DNA of 64,000 nt, taken from contig NZ_VCJR02000001.1 of NCBI RefSeq assembly GCF_009712425.2, positions 1,306,001-1,370,000 of the forward strand, written 5' to 3'. The notes under the pieces are model-generated. The model had not been told where the DNA came from, ran no database searches, and worked only from the letters and a program-made list of their open reading frames with translations. A program made the translations under genes and the position numbers. This document shows positions 9,386 through 17,882 of the stretch, piece after piece; position 1 is the first letter of the stretch; each line of letters begins with the position of its first letter. This stretch comes from Aquisalinus luteolus (GTDB taxonomy: Bacteria > Pseudomonadota > Alphaproteobacteria > Caulobacterales > Parvularculaceae).

Positions 9386-9874
9386 ATGGCTGGCAGCGTA
9401 AACAAGGTGATCCTCGTGGGCAATCTGGGGGCCGACCCGGAAGTACGCCAGTTCCCCAATGGCGGCTCCGTCTGCAACCTCTCCGTCGCGACATCCGAGA
9501 ACTGGAAAGACAAGAACACCGGTGAGCGCCGCGAGAAAACCGAGTGGCATCGCGTGGCCATCTTCTCCGAAGGGCTGGTGCGTGTCGCCCAGAACTATTT
9601 GAAAAAAGGCTCGAAGGTTTACCTGGAAGGCCAGCTGGAAACCCGCAAATGGCAGGACAATAACGGTCAGGACAAGTACACGACCGAGATCGTGCTGCGT
9701 GGCTATAACTCCAACCTGACCATGCTCGATGGCCGTGGCGAGGGTGCCGGGGCCGGCGGTGGCGGCGGTTACGGCCAGCAGATTTCAGGCGGTGGCCGTG
9801 GCCGCGATAACGACATGGGCGGCAATCAGGATTCCGGCCGCTCCTTCGAGCTCGATGACGAAATCCCGTTCTAG
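9386..9874 (+). CDS. ssb: Single-stranded DNA-binding protein
   Basis: A 162-residue SSB. The N-terminal OB fold (about residues 1-110) begins [21 protein letters not shown], and its [11 protein letters not shown] stretch is typical. A Gly-rich linker follows (about residues 118-150), and the protein ends in the acidic tip DDEIPF that recruits repair and replication partners. AGGAGA at about 9372 supports the start. It coats single-stranded DNA during replication, recombination and repair. The LexA box in its promoter indicates SOS control. Confidence 0.97.
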   Translation: MAGSVNKVILVGNLGADPEVRQFPNGGSVCNLSVATSENWKDKNTGERREKTEWHRVAIFSEGLVRVAQNYLKKGSKVYLEGQLETRKWQDNNGQDKYTTEIVLRGYNSNLTMLDGRGEGAGAGGGGGYGQQISGGGRGRDNDMGGNQDSGRSFELDDEIPF

Positions 9875-9888
9875 GGTTGAGTTGGCGA

Positions 9889-9931
9889 TCTCCCGGCGGA
9901 TACCTTACGTTGAAAAGGCTGAGCCGGGAGA
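9889..9931 (+). other. Inverted repeat covering a ribosome-binding site
   Basis: TCTCCCGGC (9889-9897) and GCCGGGAGA (9923-9931) are perfect 9-bp complements separated by 25 bases. The right arm contains the GGGAGA ribosome-binding site of the gene starting at 9937, so a folded transcript would hide it. There is no T-run, so this is not an ordinary terminator. Confidence 0.55.
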
Positions 9932-9936
9932 GATGA

Positions 9937-10167
9937 ATGCCTGAAGACAAAACTCCTGAAGATGAATGCGATCTCATCTTGGAAGGCGAGACGCAAAAAG
10001 AGCGTCTCGCGAAGAACCGGTTTTACAACCCGGAGCTCGATCAGGGCGACCCGACCCCGCAATGGATGTATGAAATCCAGGCATTCGTTGAATTGGGTGC
10101 TCAGCTGATTTTTGTGATCGTTATACCGCTTCTGACGATCTATTTTCTCGCCAGCCTGTTCAGCTAA
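9937..10167 (+). CDS. Small tail-anchored membrane protein, hypothetical
   Basis: A 76-residue protein with a charged N-terminal half (many Asp, Glu, Lys) and one C-terminal membrane helix of about 22 residues beginning near residue 52 (LGAQLIFVIVIPLLTIYF). The soluble part is probably cytoplasmic. It lies 62 bases after ssb on the same strand and could be co-transcribed with it; its ribosome-binding site lies in an inverted repeat. I do not recognise the family. Confidence 0.65.
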   Translation: MPEDKTPEDECDLILEGETQKERLAKNRFYNPELDQGDPTPQWMYEIQAFVELGAQLIFVIVIPLLTIYFLASLFS

Positions 10168-10173
10168 AGGCGA

Positions 10174-10305
10174 TCAGTTTTCCTCGATGGAAATACCCTC
10201 GTCAGAGAATTCGATCTCGACTTCGCTTTTCTGGCTGTCTTGATACAGGAACCACGCGCCACCGGCGATGATGATCAGAAGCAATACGATTATGACGGGT
10301 CTCAT
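10174..10305 (-). CDS. Very small single-pass membrane protein (43 aa)
   Basis: A short gene of 43 codons plus stop. The translation begins MRPVIIVLLLIIIAGGAWFL and ends SEVEIEFSDEGISIEEN, so it has one N-terminal hydrophobic helix and a short acidic tail. A strong GGGGAGG stands eight bases upstream of the ATG, which argues for real translation. It is convergent with the preceding gene, with six bases between their stops. It could be a signal-anchored peptide or a small regulator of a membrane partner; function unknown. Confidence 0.6.
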   Translation of the reverse strand: MRPVIIVLLLIIIAGGAWFLYQDSQKSEVEIEFSDEGISIEEN

Positions 10306-10405
10306 GGATAATTCCTCCCCTGAATATTAAACTGTTTATAAAACGCCCGGCAGCTGGCGAGAGTTCCGCATTTTGATTTAATTCCGATAGATTTTAGAAG
10401 AAAGC

Positions 10406-10834
10406 TCAATTGCCCTGATAACAAAGGGTCAGCGTGCGGTTGTGACCGCGATCCCGGTGTTCGACAACGTAGAGGCCTTGCCAGGTGCCAAGCTCCATAC
10501 GGCCATTCATGACCGGAATGGAGAGGGAAACATCGGTCAGCACGGATTTTACATGGGCCGGCATATCGTCGGGTCCCTCGGCATCGTGCCGCCAGCGGCG
10601 GTCGGCGGGGGCAAGGTGAGACAGGGCATCCAGCAAATCGGCCTGGACGTCAGGATCGGCATTTTCCTGTATGGTCAGCGACGCGGAAGTATGACGGATA
10701 AAGACGGTCAGAAGGCCGTTGCCTGCATTGTGCTCTGCAAGCCAGCCATCAATGCGCCGGCTGACATCCTGCATGGAGCGGCCGCGCGTCTCTACACTCA
10801 ATCGGCCTGTTGCCTGTCTGCTAATCTCTTCCAT
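10406..10834 (-). CDS. yjbQ: YjbQ/UPF0047 family protein
   Basis: A 142-residue protein of the UPF0047 (YjbQ) family, some members of which have weak thiamine-phosphate synthase activity. Family residues are visible: FIRHTSASLTIQENADPDV (about residues 45-63), the HDAEGPDDMPAH segment with its conserved HxxxGxDDxPAH pattern (about 83-94), and GTWQGLYVVEHRD near the C-terminus. The His residues are expected to bind metal. The start ATG overlaps the stop of the DUF1801 gene (ATGA), so the pair forms an operon. Confidence 0.92.
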   Translation of the reverse strand: MEEISRQATGRLSVETRGRSMQDVSRRIDGWLAEHNAGNGLLTVFIRHTSASLTIQENADPDVQADLLDALSHLAPADRRWRHDAEGPDDMPAHVKSVLTDVSLSIPVMNGRMELGTWQGLYVVEHRDRGHNRTLTLCYQGN

Positions 10835-11256
10835 CAGTGATATTTCTCTCGCATGTAAGCGACATCTTTCTCGATCATCTCTTCCAGGACGGCCATATCG
10901 ATATCGCTGAGCTTGTTGACGTAAAGGCAGCTCTTGCCGGTCTTGTGCTTGCCGAGCCGCTCCAGCATCTCATCGCGGCCTTCGAACCCGCCCATGATGT
11001 AGATGGCAAGGTTTCCCTTGCGTGGCGAGAAGCCGGTCAGGCACATGTCGCCCTCCCGGCCACTGTCATATGTGTAGTGGTACTGATCGAACCCGACGAT
11101 TGAGGGGCCCCAGAGCACCGGCTCGCAGCCGGTGATCCGTTGCATGACCTTGAGCAGGGTGAAGGCGTCCTTTCGGCGGGTCTCGTTATCAACACCCTCC
11201 AGCCAGGCGATAACGTCATCGCCTGTCGGTTTGGTCTTGTTCTCGCCCTTGCTCAT
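10834..11256 (-). CDS. DUF1801 family protein
   Basis: A 140-residue protein with the DUF1801 pattern: VLWGPSIVGFDQYHYTYDSG in the middle, followed by FSPRKGNLAIYIMGGF and a Lys/Gly turn (HKTGKSCLYVNKLSDID) near the C-terminus. The fold belongs to the YdhG/frataxin-like group. It is cytoplasmic and small; no enzymatic role is established. It overlaps yjbQ by one base and lies 14 bases downstream of the sodC-type gene on the same strand. Confidence 0.85.
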   Translation of the reverse strand: MSKGENKTKPTGDDVIAWLEGVDNETRRKDAFTLLKVMQRITGCEPVLWGPSIVGFDQYHYTYDSGREGDMCLTGFSPRKGNLAIYIMGGFEGRDEMLERLGKHKTGKSCLYVNKLSDIDMAVLEEMIEKDVAYMREKYH

Positions 11257-11270
11257 GAAAAGCTCTCCGC

Positions 11271-11876
11271 CTATCGCGAAAAGGCTGCGCAGGCGACGCG
11301 GGCACCGGCTCCGCCGATCGGCTGCGTCATATGGTCGTCCGGGCTTTCATGAACGACCATGGCAAAACCGTCAGCATCCATCAGGATCGCACCGGCCCCG
11401 ACCACGGCGGCGGCTTCCTCGCCCGGTGTGACGCGTACATAGGAGTTGAAGAAGGATGCCGTGGCGCGGCCATCGTTTCCGGCATAGATATTCGGCATGT
11501 CGGCACGTTCGTAACCGTTTGCGTTCAGAAGGCCGTGCTCGTTCCCATCAGGATTGATGTGGCTGCCGGACGCCTTGAAGCCATCGGCGCCATCGGAGCA
11601 GTCGCCGACCTGGTGCAGGTGGATGCCGTGCCAACCTTTCGACAGGCCTTCGAGGTCGACCTTGAACAGCGCGCCATTCGGCCCGTCGACAATGGCTACC
11701 GTGCCGACCGTATCGCCCTCGGCATTGACGAAATCAGTGCTGTAATCGCCGCCCAGGTCGCCCAGGAGCGGTTCACTTGGCACAGAGCCTGAACTTTCCT
11801 GTCCACCGCAGGCCGCCAACATTGCCATGGCGGCGGCCATGCTGAGAATGCGAAACGATTTGTTGCGAAGAATCAT
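11271..11876 (-). CDS. sodC: Cu/Zn superoxide dismutase, lipoprotein type
   Basis: A 201-residue exported superoxide dismutase. A signal peptide ends in the lipobox LAAC with Cys23, so it should be lipid-anchored in the periplasm. Copper ligands are kept: His86 and His88 (GIHLHQ), the bridging His106 (GSHINP) and His176 (VVHESPDD), as are the disulfide Cys93/Cys196 and Arg193. Of the remaining zinc ligands, His114 and Asp126 are present, but the position three before Asp126, usually His, is Glu123. Zinc binding may be altered; this may be a subgroup trait. Confidence 0.93.
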   Translation of the reverse strand: MILRNKSFRILSMAAAMAMLAACGGQESSGSVPSEPLLGDLGGDYSTDFVNAEGDTVGTVAIVDGPNGALFKVDLEGLSKGWHGIHLHQVGDCSDGADGFKASGSHINPDGNEHGLLNANGYERADMPNIYAGNDGRATASFFNSYVRVTPGEEAAAVVGAGAILMDADGFAMVVHESPDDHMTQPIGGAGARVACAAFSR

Positions 11877-11946
11877 GGGGTTGGGTCTCCTTCTTAAATT
11901 CCCGATTTGAATTGATAATACACTGATTGGCCACGGGTTCCACGCC

Positions 11947-11960
11947 CCGCAAGCTTGCGG
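11947..11960. repeat. Perfect 14-bp palindrome between sodC and gyrA
   Basis: CCGCAAGCTTGCGG is a perfect palindrome in the 146-bp space between the divergent sodC-type and gyrA genes. It may be a regulator site or chance; there is no T-run to make it a terminator. Confidence 0.4.
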
Positions 11961-12022
11961 CTGTGGGGGGGATAGTGCTAAGCAGAATGCCCAATGAACT
12001 CGTGATTCTCACAAGGTAATCC

Positions 12023-14806
12023 GTGACAGACGAAATCGACGAAAACAACCCGTTGAAAGGGGACAAACCGCCCCGCGACGGCATCGGCCACATTTCCATC
12101 GAAGATGAAATGCGCCGGTCCTATCTCGACTATGCGATGAGCGTGATCGTCTCGCGCGCGATCCCCGATGCACGGGACGGGTTGAAGCCCGTTCACCGGC
12201 GCATCCTCTGGTCGATGCACAATAACGGGCAGGTCTGGAACAAGCCTTACTCGAAATCCGCCCGCGTCGTCGGTGACGTGATCGGTAAGTATCACCCACA
12301 CGGCGACCAGGCTGTGTATGACGCGCTGGTGCGTATGGCGCAGCCTTTCTCCATGGGGCTGACCCTGCTCGACGGGCAGGGCAATTTCGGCTCCATCGAC
12401 GGCGATTCGCCGGCTGCAATGCGTTATACCGAAGTGCGCATGGCCAAGCCTGCGCAATACATTCTAGAGGATGTCGAGCGCGAGACGGTCAACTTCCAGG
12501 AAAACTATGACGGCAAGGAAAAAGAACCGGTCGTGCTGCCGGCGCGCTTTCCGAACCTGCTGGTCAATGGTGCAGGCGGTATCGCCGTCGGCATGGCGAC
12601 GAATATCCCGCCGCACAATCTGGGCGAGATCATCGATGCAACAACCGCGCTGATCGAGAACCCGGACCTGGCGGACAGCGAGCTGCTTGAACTTGTTCCG
12701 GGGCCTGATTTTCCGACCGGTGCCTACATTATGGGCCAGGCGGCGTCACGCACCGCGCTAATGACGGGCCGTGGTTCCGTCATCATGCGCTCCAAGGCGA
12801 CGATCGAGGAAGTGCGCAAGGACCGCATGGCGATCATCGTGCATGAGATCCCCTATCAGGTGAACAAGGCGATGATGATCGAGAAGATCGCCCTGATGGT
12901 CCGCGAAAAAAGGATCGAGGGCATCGCCGACCTGCGCGATGAATCGGACCGCAAGGGTATTCGCGTCGTCATCGAGTTGAAGCGCGACGCCGTGCCTGAT
13001 GTCGTGCTGAACAATCTCTACAAGCAGTCTCAGCTGCAGACGAGCTTTGCCTACAACATGCTGGCGCTGAATGGCGGCAAGCCGGAGTCGATGAATCTGC
13101 GCAGCGTGCTGAAGGCGTTCATCGATTTCCGCGAGGAGGTCATCACACGGCGCACCAAGTTCGAACTGAACAAGGCTCGTGACCGCGCCCATATTCTTGC
13201 GGGTCTTGCAATAGCCGTTGCCAATATCGACGAGATCGTCGCGCTTATCCGCCGTTCACCGGACCCGAACACGGCCAAGGAAGAGCTGATGGCGCGTAAC
13301 TGGCCGGCCAAGGACATCGCGCCGATGGTCGCCCTTGTCGCCGATCCGCGCCACTCGATCCAGGAAGACGGCACGCTGAAAATGTCTGAGGTTCAGGCAA
13401 AGGCCATCCTCGACCTGCGCCTGCAACGCCTGACCGCTCTCGGTCGTGACGAGATCGGCGACGAGTTGAAAGGCCTTGCCGAGAAGATCAAGGATTATCT
13501 CGACATCCTGCGCAAGCGCGACCGTGTGCTGACGATCATCAAGGAAGAACTGGCTGAAGTGAAAGACCAGTTCGCCGTGCCGCGCCGGACCGAGATCCTC
13601 GAGGCCGAGTTCGAGATGGAGGACGAGGACCTCATCGCCCGTGAGGACATGGTCGTCACCGTTACCCATCAGGGCTATGTGAAGCGCACACCGCTGTCGA
13701 CCTATCGCGCACAGCGCCGTGGCGGCAAGGGGCGCGCCGGCATCAAGATGAAGGACGAGGATTTCGTCGCTCAGCTTTTCGTCGGCAATACGCATACGCC
13801 GCTTTTGTTCTTCTCCTCGACAGGCATCGTCTACAAGCTGAAGCTCTGGCGCTTGCCGGAAGGCGCGCCGACCTCGCGTGGCAAGGCCTTCGTCAACCTG
13901 CTGCCGCTGACGCAGGATGAGCGGATCACCAATATCCTGCCCCTGCCGGAGGACGAGGACGACTGGGCGCAGATGGACATCATGTTCGCAACGCAATCTG
14001 GCAATGTGCGCCGGAACAAGCTGTCCGACTTCACCCAGATCAACCGCAACGGCAAGATTGCGATGAAGCTGGACGAAGGCGACTCGATCGTCGGCGTTCA
14101 GGTCTGTCGCGAGGACGATAACGTGCTGCTGACGACCGCGAACGGGAACTGCATCCGCTTTCCGGTCGATGCCGTCCGTGTGTTCTCGTCCCGTAACTCG
14201 ACCGGTGTTCGCGGCATCCGGCTCGAAGATGGAGAGCGGTTCGGGCCGGACCAGGTCATCTCCATGGCGATCCTGCGCGGCTCCGATGCGTCGCCGGAAG
14301 AGGCACGGGCCTATCTCAAGCATGCTGCGGCCATGCGCCGTGCGGTTGGAGAGGAGACAGAGGAAGGGGCGCCGGATGAGGATGCTGACCTGCCGGAAAC
14401 CAGCCTGTCGGCAGAACGCATTGCTGCGCTTGGCGCGGCAGAGCAGTTCATCCTGACCGTCACGCGCAATGGCTATGGCAAACGGTCTTCGTCGTATGAA
14501 TACCGCACCTCCGGTCGCGGCGGCAAAGGGCTCATTGCCATCGTCACCAATGACCGCAATGGCCGTGTTGCAGCGTCCTTCCCGGTCGATGATGCCGACG
14601 AGATCATGCTGGTGACCAATGGCGGCCAGCTGATCCGCACGCCGGTTGGAGATATCCGCATCGCCGGGCGCAACACGCAGGGCGTGACGATCTTCAAGAC
14701 CCGTCAGGACGAAAAGGTTGTCTCCGTCGAGCATGTGCCCGAGATTTCCGAAGAAGGTGATGAGGACGACGACATTGTAGAGGGGCAGGGAGGCGACGAA
14801 GGCTGA
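12023..14806 (+). CDS. gyrA: DNA gyrase subunit A
   Basis: A 927-residue GyrA with a GTG start preceded by AAGG. It cuts and rejoins DNA in the GyrA2GyrB2 enzyme that introduces negative supercoils. The catalytic Tyr135 lies in [10 protein letters not shown]. In the quinolone-pocket segment [15 protein letters not shown], Gln96 stands where E. coli has Ser83; Asp100 matches Asp87. The C-terminal beta-pinwheel contains GQGNFGS-linked upstream residues and an acidic insertion of about 50 residues near position 760-810 ([13 protein letters not shown]), as seen in other alphaproteobacteria. Its stop overlaps the coaD start (TGATG). Confidence 0.98.
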   Translation: MTDEIDENNPLKGDKPPRDGIGHISIEDEMRRSYLDYAMSVIVSRAIPDARDGLKPVHRRILWSMHNNGQVWNKPYSKSARVVGDVIGKYHPHGDQAVYDALVRMAQPFSMGLTLLDGQGNFGSIDGDSPAAMRYTEVRMAKPAQYILEDVERETVNFQENYDGKEKEPVVLPARFPNLLVNGAGGIAVGMATNIPPHNLGEIIDATTALIENPDLADSELLELVPGPDFPTGAYIMGQAASRTALMTGRGSVIMRSKATIEEVRKDRMAIIVHEIPYQVNKAMMIEKIALMVREKRIEGIADLRDESDRKGIRVVIELKRDAVPDVVLNNLYKQSQLQTSFAYNMLALNGGKPESMNLRSVLKAFIDFREEVITRRTKFELNKARDRAHILAGLAIAVANIDEIVALIRRSPDPNTAKEELMARNWPAKDIAPMVALVADPRHSIQEDGTLKMSEVQAKAILDLRLQRLTALGRDEIGDELKGLAEKIKDYLDILRKRDRVLTIIKEELAEVKDQFAVPRRTEILEAEFEMEDEDLIAREDMVVTVTHQGYVKRTPLSTYRAQRRGGKGRAGIKMKDEDFVAQLFVGNTHTPLLFFSSTGIVYKLKLWRLPEGAPTSRGKAFVNLLPLTQDERITNILPLPEDEDDWAQMDIMFATQSGNVRRNKLSDFTQINRNGKIAMKLDEGDSIVGVQVCREDDNVLLTTANGNCIRFPVDAVRVFSSRNSTGVRGIRLEDGERFGPDQVISMAILRGSDASPEEARAYLKHAAAMRRAVGEETEEGAPDEDADLPETSLSAERIAALGAAEQFILTVTRNGYGKRSSSYEYRTSGRGGKGLIAIVTNDRNGRVAASFPVDDADEIMLVTNGGQLIRTPVGDIRIAGRNTQGVTIFKTRQDEKVVSVEHVPEISEEGDEDDDIVEGQGGDEG

Positions 14807-15306
14807 TGAGCATTCGCACTGGCCTCTATCCCGGCACGTTCGACCCGCTGACAAATGGTCATGTGGACATCATCAGCCGGGCGGTGAAGCTGGTCGACCA
14901 CCTGGTGATCGGCGTTGCCATGAACGAGCAGAAAAAGCCTCTCTTCTCCGTCGAGGAGAGGGTGGCCATGGTGACCGACGAAATGGCGCCGATCAGCAAG
15001 GCGTCAGGGGTCAGGATTACCGTCGAGGCGTTCGACGACCTGCTGATGAAATTCGCCGAGCGGTTGAAAGCTGACATCATCATTCGCGGCCTGCGAGCCG
15101 TATCGGATTTCGAATACGAATTCCAGATGGTCGGCATGAATACCTTCCTCAATGACGAGATCGAGACCGTTTTCCTCATGGCAGATCCGCACCATCAGGC
15201 AATCGCCTCGCGTCTCGTCAAGGAAATTGCCCGCCTTGACGGCGACATCAGCAAATTCGTGCCGCAATCTGTCGCTAGAAAGCTTGTCGAAAAGTTTGGT
15301 AAATAA
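14806..15306 (+). CDS. coaD: Phosphopantetheine adenylyltransferase
   Basis: A 166-residue CoaD, the usual length. It transfers AMP to 4'-phosphopantetheine in the fourth step of coenzyme A synthesis. The nucleotidyltransferase motif PGTFDPLTNGH (residues 9-19) and the RGLRAVSDFEYE segment (about residues 88-99) are intact. It overlaps the gyrA stop by one base and is therefore translated after gyrA. Confidence 0.97.
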   Translation: MSIRTGLYPGTFDPLTNGHVDIISRAVKLVDHLVIGVAMNEQKKPLFSVEERVAMVTDEMAPISKASGVRITVEAFDDLLMKFAERLKADIIIRGLRAVSDFEYEFQMVGMNTFLNDEIETVFLMADPHHQAIASRLVKEIARLDGDISKFVPQSVARKLVEKFGK

Positions 15307-15394
15307 CGTCTCTTGCCCCCTGCAGACTTTGCCAGACCGGCTTTTCTGGTCTAATCAGGGTTAAAGCTGGGCAGAATAACGGAGTGAAGCGTTC

Positions 15395-16294
15395 ATGCGT
15401 TCGTTGAAAAAAATGGTGCTGGCAGGCGCCGCAACTATCATGGGCTTTGGTTTTCTTGCCTCAGGGCAGGCCCAAGACCGCGTAAATCCACTTACCCTTG
15501 TCGAGGAAGCACCGGCCGAGGCCTGGCGTACCGTCGATCAGGACGATCTTCTTTATATGGATCTGCCAAGCGGCCAGATCATCATCGAGACGCGCGCTGA
15601 TTTTGCGCCGGGCCATGTTGAGCGTATCAAGACTCTTGCCCGTCAGGGATTCTATGACGGCACGATCTTTCACCGTGTCATCGAGGGTTTCATGGCCCAG
15701 GGTGGCGATCCGACAGGCACTGGTACTGGCGGGTCCGACTATCCGAACCTGACTGCTGAGTTCGTGCGCAGCCTCGATTCCGTCGTGGACCTTACCGTTC
15801 TGGGCCGCGACCGCCGTACGTCGGAAATCGGCTTTATCGGGCCGATCCCGGTCGGGGCGCAGCCTGCAAGCCTGAAAGATTTCTTCACTGGCGGCAATCT
15901 CGGCCTGTGGGGGATGCACTGCAAGGGTGTCATGTCCATGGCACGCGCCGGCGACCCGAACAGCGCGAACAGCCAGTTCTTCCTGATGTTCAACGATTCC
16001 CGCCGTGCGCTCGACCAGCGCTATACCGTCTGGGGGCGTGTCGTCGATGGTTTCGAGAATGCCCGCCGGATCAACCGTGGCGAGCCGCCAGAGCGCCCGA
16101 CCCCGATCAACCGTATGCGCGTTGGCAGCGATGTACCCGCTGAAGACCAGGTCGAAATCCAGGTCCTGCGCACCGATAATGAGGTGTTCGAGGAATATCT
16201 GCGCGCCTCCGGCTATCTGTCCGAAAACGATTTTATCGATAATGTCTGCGGCATCACCGTGCCCGTAAAAGTAAATGGAGAAATAGAGCTTTGA
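15395..16294 (+). CDS. Exported cyclophilin-type peptidyl-prolyl isomerase
   Basis: A 299-residue cyclophilin with an N-terminal signal peptide (cleavage probably near residue 26, after SGQA). The isomerase core shows FHRVIEGFMAQGGDPTGTGT (about residues 90-109) and NSQFFLMF further on. An extra stretch of about 45 residues between these two motifs makes it longer than typical bacterial enzymes. It should catalyse proline isomerisation of periplasmic proteins. It is followed with a 4-base overlap (TTGA) by a cytoplasmic paralogue. Confidence 0.93.
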   Translation: MRSLKKMVLAGAATIMGFGFLASGQAQDRVNPLTLVEEAPAEAWRTVDQDDLLYMDLPSGQIIIETRADFAPGHVERIKTLARQGFYDGTIFHRVIEGFMAQGGDPTGTGTGGSDYPNLTAEFVRSLDSVVDLTVLGRDRRTSEIGFIGPIPVGAQPASLKDFFTGGNLGLWGMHCKGVMSMARAGDPNSANSQFFLMFNDSRRALDQRYTVWGRVVDGFENARRINRGEPPERPTPINRMRVGSDVPAEDQVEIQVLRTDNEVFEEYLRASGYLSENDFIDNVCGITVPVKVNGEIEL

Positions 16295-16740
16295 GCGATA
16301 ACAAACTGATCCTTGAACTGGAAACCGGCAAAGTTGTCATCGAGACCTTCCCTGACAAGGCGCCGAAACATGTCGAGCAGATCACCAAGCTGGCTGAAGA
16401 CGGCTTCTATGACGGCCTGAAGTTCCACCGCGTGATCGATGGCTTCATGGCGCAGGGCGGGTGCCCGAAAGGTACCGGCACTGGCGGTTCCGGCACGCAT
16501 CTGCCGGCCGAGTTCAACGATGTCTCGCACCAGGAAGGCGTCTGTTCCATGGCCCGTGCGCAGGACCCGAATTCCGCGTCGAGCCAGTTCTTCATCTGTC
16601 TAGATGACGCATCCTTCCTTGACCGTCAGTACACGGTCTGGGGTAAGGTCGTCGAGGGCATGGAAAACGTTCACGCCATCAGCAAGGGTGAGCCGCCAAA
16701 GAACCCGACCAGGATCGTGTCCTTCCGCAAGGCTGCATAG
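16291..16740 (+). CDS. Cytoplasmic cyclophilin-type peptidyl-prolyl isomerase
   Basis: A 149-residue cyclophilin without a signal peptide, the size of PpiB-type enzymes. Core motifs are FHRVIDGFMAQGG (about residues 49-61) and SSQFFICLDD (about 97-106). The TTG start overlaps the stop of the exported paralogue, so the pair forms an operon. A strong terminator follows at 16764. It probably assists folding in the cytoplasm. Confidence 0.94.
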   Translation: MSDNKLILELETGKVVIETFPDKAPKHVEQITKLAEDGFYDGLKFHRVIDGFMAQGGCPKGTGTGGSGTHLPAEFNDVSHQEGVCSMARAQDPNSASSQFFICLDDASFLDRQYTVWGKVVEGMENVHAISKGEPPKNPTRIVSFRKAA

Positions 16741-16763
16741 CCTCGTGTGACTTTCTGATTTCG

Positions 16764-16806
16764 GTGCCATGCGTATTGACTTACGCATGGCACTTTTCTT
16801 TTTGAG
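16764..16806 (+). terminator. Rho-independent terminator after the cyclophilin pair
   Basis: An 11-bp perfect stem, GTGCCATGCGT (16764-16774) with ACGCATGGCAC (16783-16793), has an 8-base loop and is followed by TTTTCTTTTT. Confidence 0.9.
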
Positions 16807-16811
16807 GCGTT

Positions 16812-17879
16812 ATGCGCGTAGATGATTTCGATTTCGACCTGCCTGAGGACCGCATTGCATTGCGCCCGGCGCGGCCGCGCGATTCATCGAAATTGCTGCA
16901 GGTCGGCGAGGGCCTAAGCGACCTGATCTTCAGGGATTTGCCGGAAATCCTGAACGAAGGGGATGTTCTTGTCCTGAACAACACCAAGGTTCTGCCTGCA
17001 TCGCTGCGGGGTATCCGTCCGGCGAGGGAAGAAGGCGGCGGCGGTGACGTCGAGATAGACTTCAACCTGCACAAGCCGCTGGCCGAAACGGGTGACGGCA
17101 CTGTTCGCTGGATGGCGTTCGCCCGCCCGGCAAAAAGGGTGCGGGAAGGGGACATCATACAGTTTTCCGATGTGCTTTCCGCCACCATCGCCAGCCGCGA
17201 TGCAGCCGAGGTTGAGCTGTGTTTCGACTGCCCACCTGAAAAGTTCATCCCGGCTCTGGAGCAGGCAGGGGCGATGCCATTGCCGCCCTATATCGGGCGC
17301 AAGCGTGCCGTTGATGAGGCGGACGCCCAGGATTACCAGACCATGTTCGCGCGCGAGCAGGGCTCGGTTGCTGCACCGACCGCTGGTCTGCATTTTACGC
17401 CGGCCCTGTTCGAACGGCTGGAAGAGAAAGGCATCGGCCATGTCGAGGTGACACTGCATGTCGGTGCCGGCACCTTCCTGCCGGTGTCGGTCGAGAATAC
17501 TGACGAACACAAGATGCATGCCGAATGGGGCGAGATCAGCGACTCCGTGGCCACCCACCTGAACGAAACGCGCGACCGCGGCGGGCGTATCATCGCCGTC
17601 GGCACGACTTCCCTGCGTCTGCTGGAAAGCGCGGCGCAATCCGGTCGCATCGAACCGTTCTGTGCCGAGACGGATATTTTCATCACGCCCGGCTATGAGT
17701 TCAGAGCGGTCGATGCGCTGATCACGAATTTCCACCTGCCGCGCTCGACCCTGTTCATGCTGGTCTGCGCCCTAGCCGGGACAGAGCGGATGAAAAAGGC
17801 CTATGTACATGCGATCGAGACCGGCTATCGCTTCTATTCATATGGCGATGCCTGCTTCCTCGAGCGTGCGAAAGACTGA
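16812..17879 (+). CDS. queA: QueA, tRNA preQ1(34) S-adenosylmethionine ribosyltransferase-isomerase
   Basis: A 355-residue QueA of normal length. It converts preQ1 in tRNA to epoxyqueuosine using the ribosyl part of S-adenosylmethionine. Typical segments are DDFDFDLPEDRIALRPA at the start, VLVLNNTKVLPA (about residues 53-64), SVAAPTAGLHFT near 187-198, and LITNFHLPRSTLFMLV near 298-313. tgt follows three bases later, so the two queuosine enzymes form an operon. Transcription probably starts just after the terminator at 16764. Confidence 0.97.
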   Translation: MRVDDFDFDLPEDRIALRPARPRDSSKLLQVGEGLSDLIFRDLPEILNEGDVLVLNNTKVLPASLRGIRPAREEGGGGDVEIDFNLHKPLAETGDGTVRWMAFARPAKRVREGDIIQFSDVLSATIASRDAAEVELCFDCPPEKFIPALEQAGAMPLPPYIGRKRAVDEADAQDYQTMFAREQGSVAAPTAGLHFTPALFERLEEKGIGHVEVTLHVGAGTFLPVSVENTDEHKMHAEWGEISDSVATHLNETRDRGGRIIAVGTTSLRLLESAAQSGRIEPFCAETDIFITPGYEFRAVDALITNFHLPRSTLFMLVCALAGTERMKKAYVHAIETGYRFYSYGDACFLERAKD

Positions 17880-17882
17880 CAG

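Noticed and set aside
12308-12330. Acquired quinolone resistance from the GyrA Gln96 residue
   Set aside because: Lineage-specific residues are common at this position; resistance cannot be inferred from one window.
13256-14854. Long open frame antisense to gyrA
   Set aside because: It lies entirely opposite a complete gyrA, has no sensible ribosome-binding site and is a by-product of GC-rich codon use.
15334-15352. Hairpin after coaD as a terminator
   Set aside because: The 7-bp stem includes a G-T pair, and no T-run follows.
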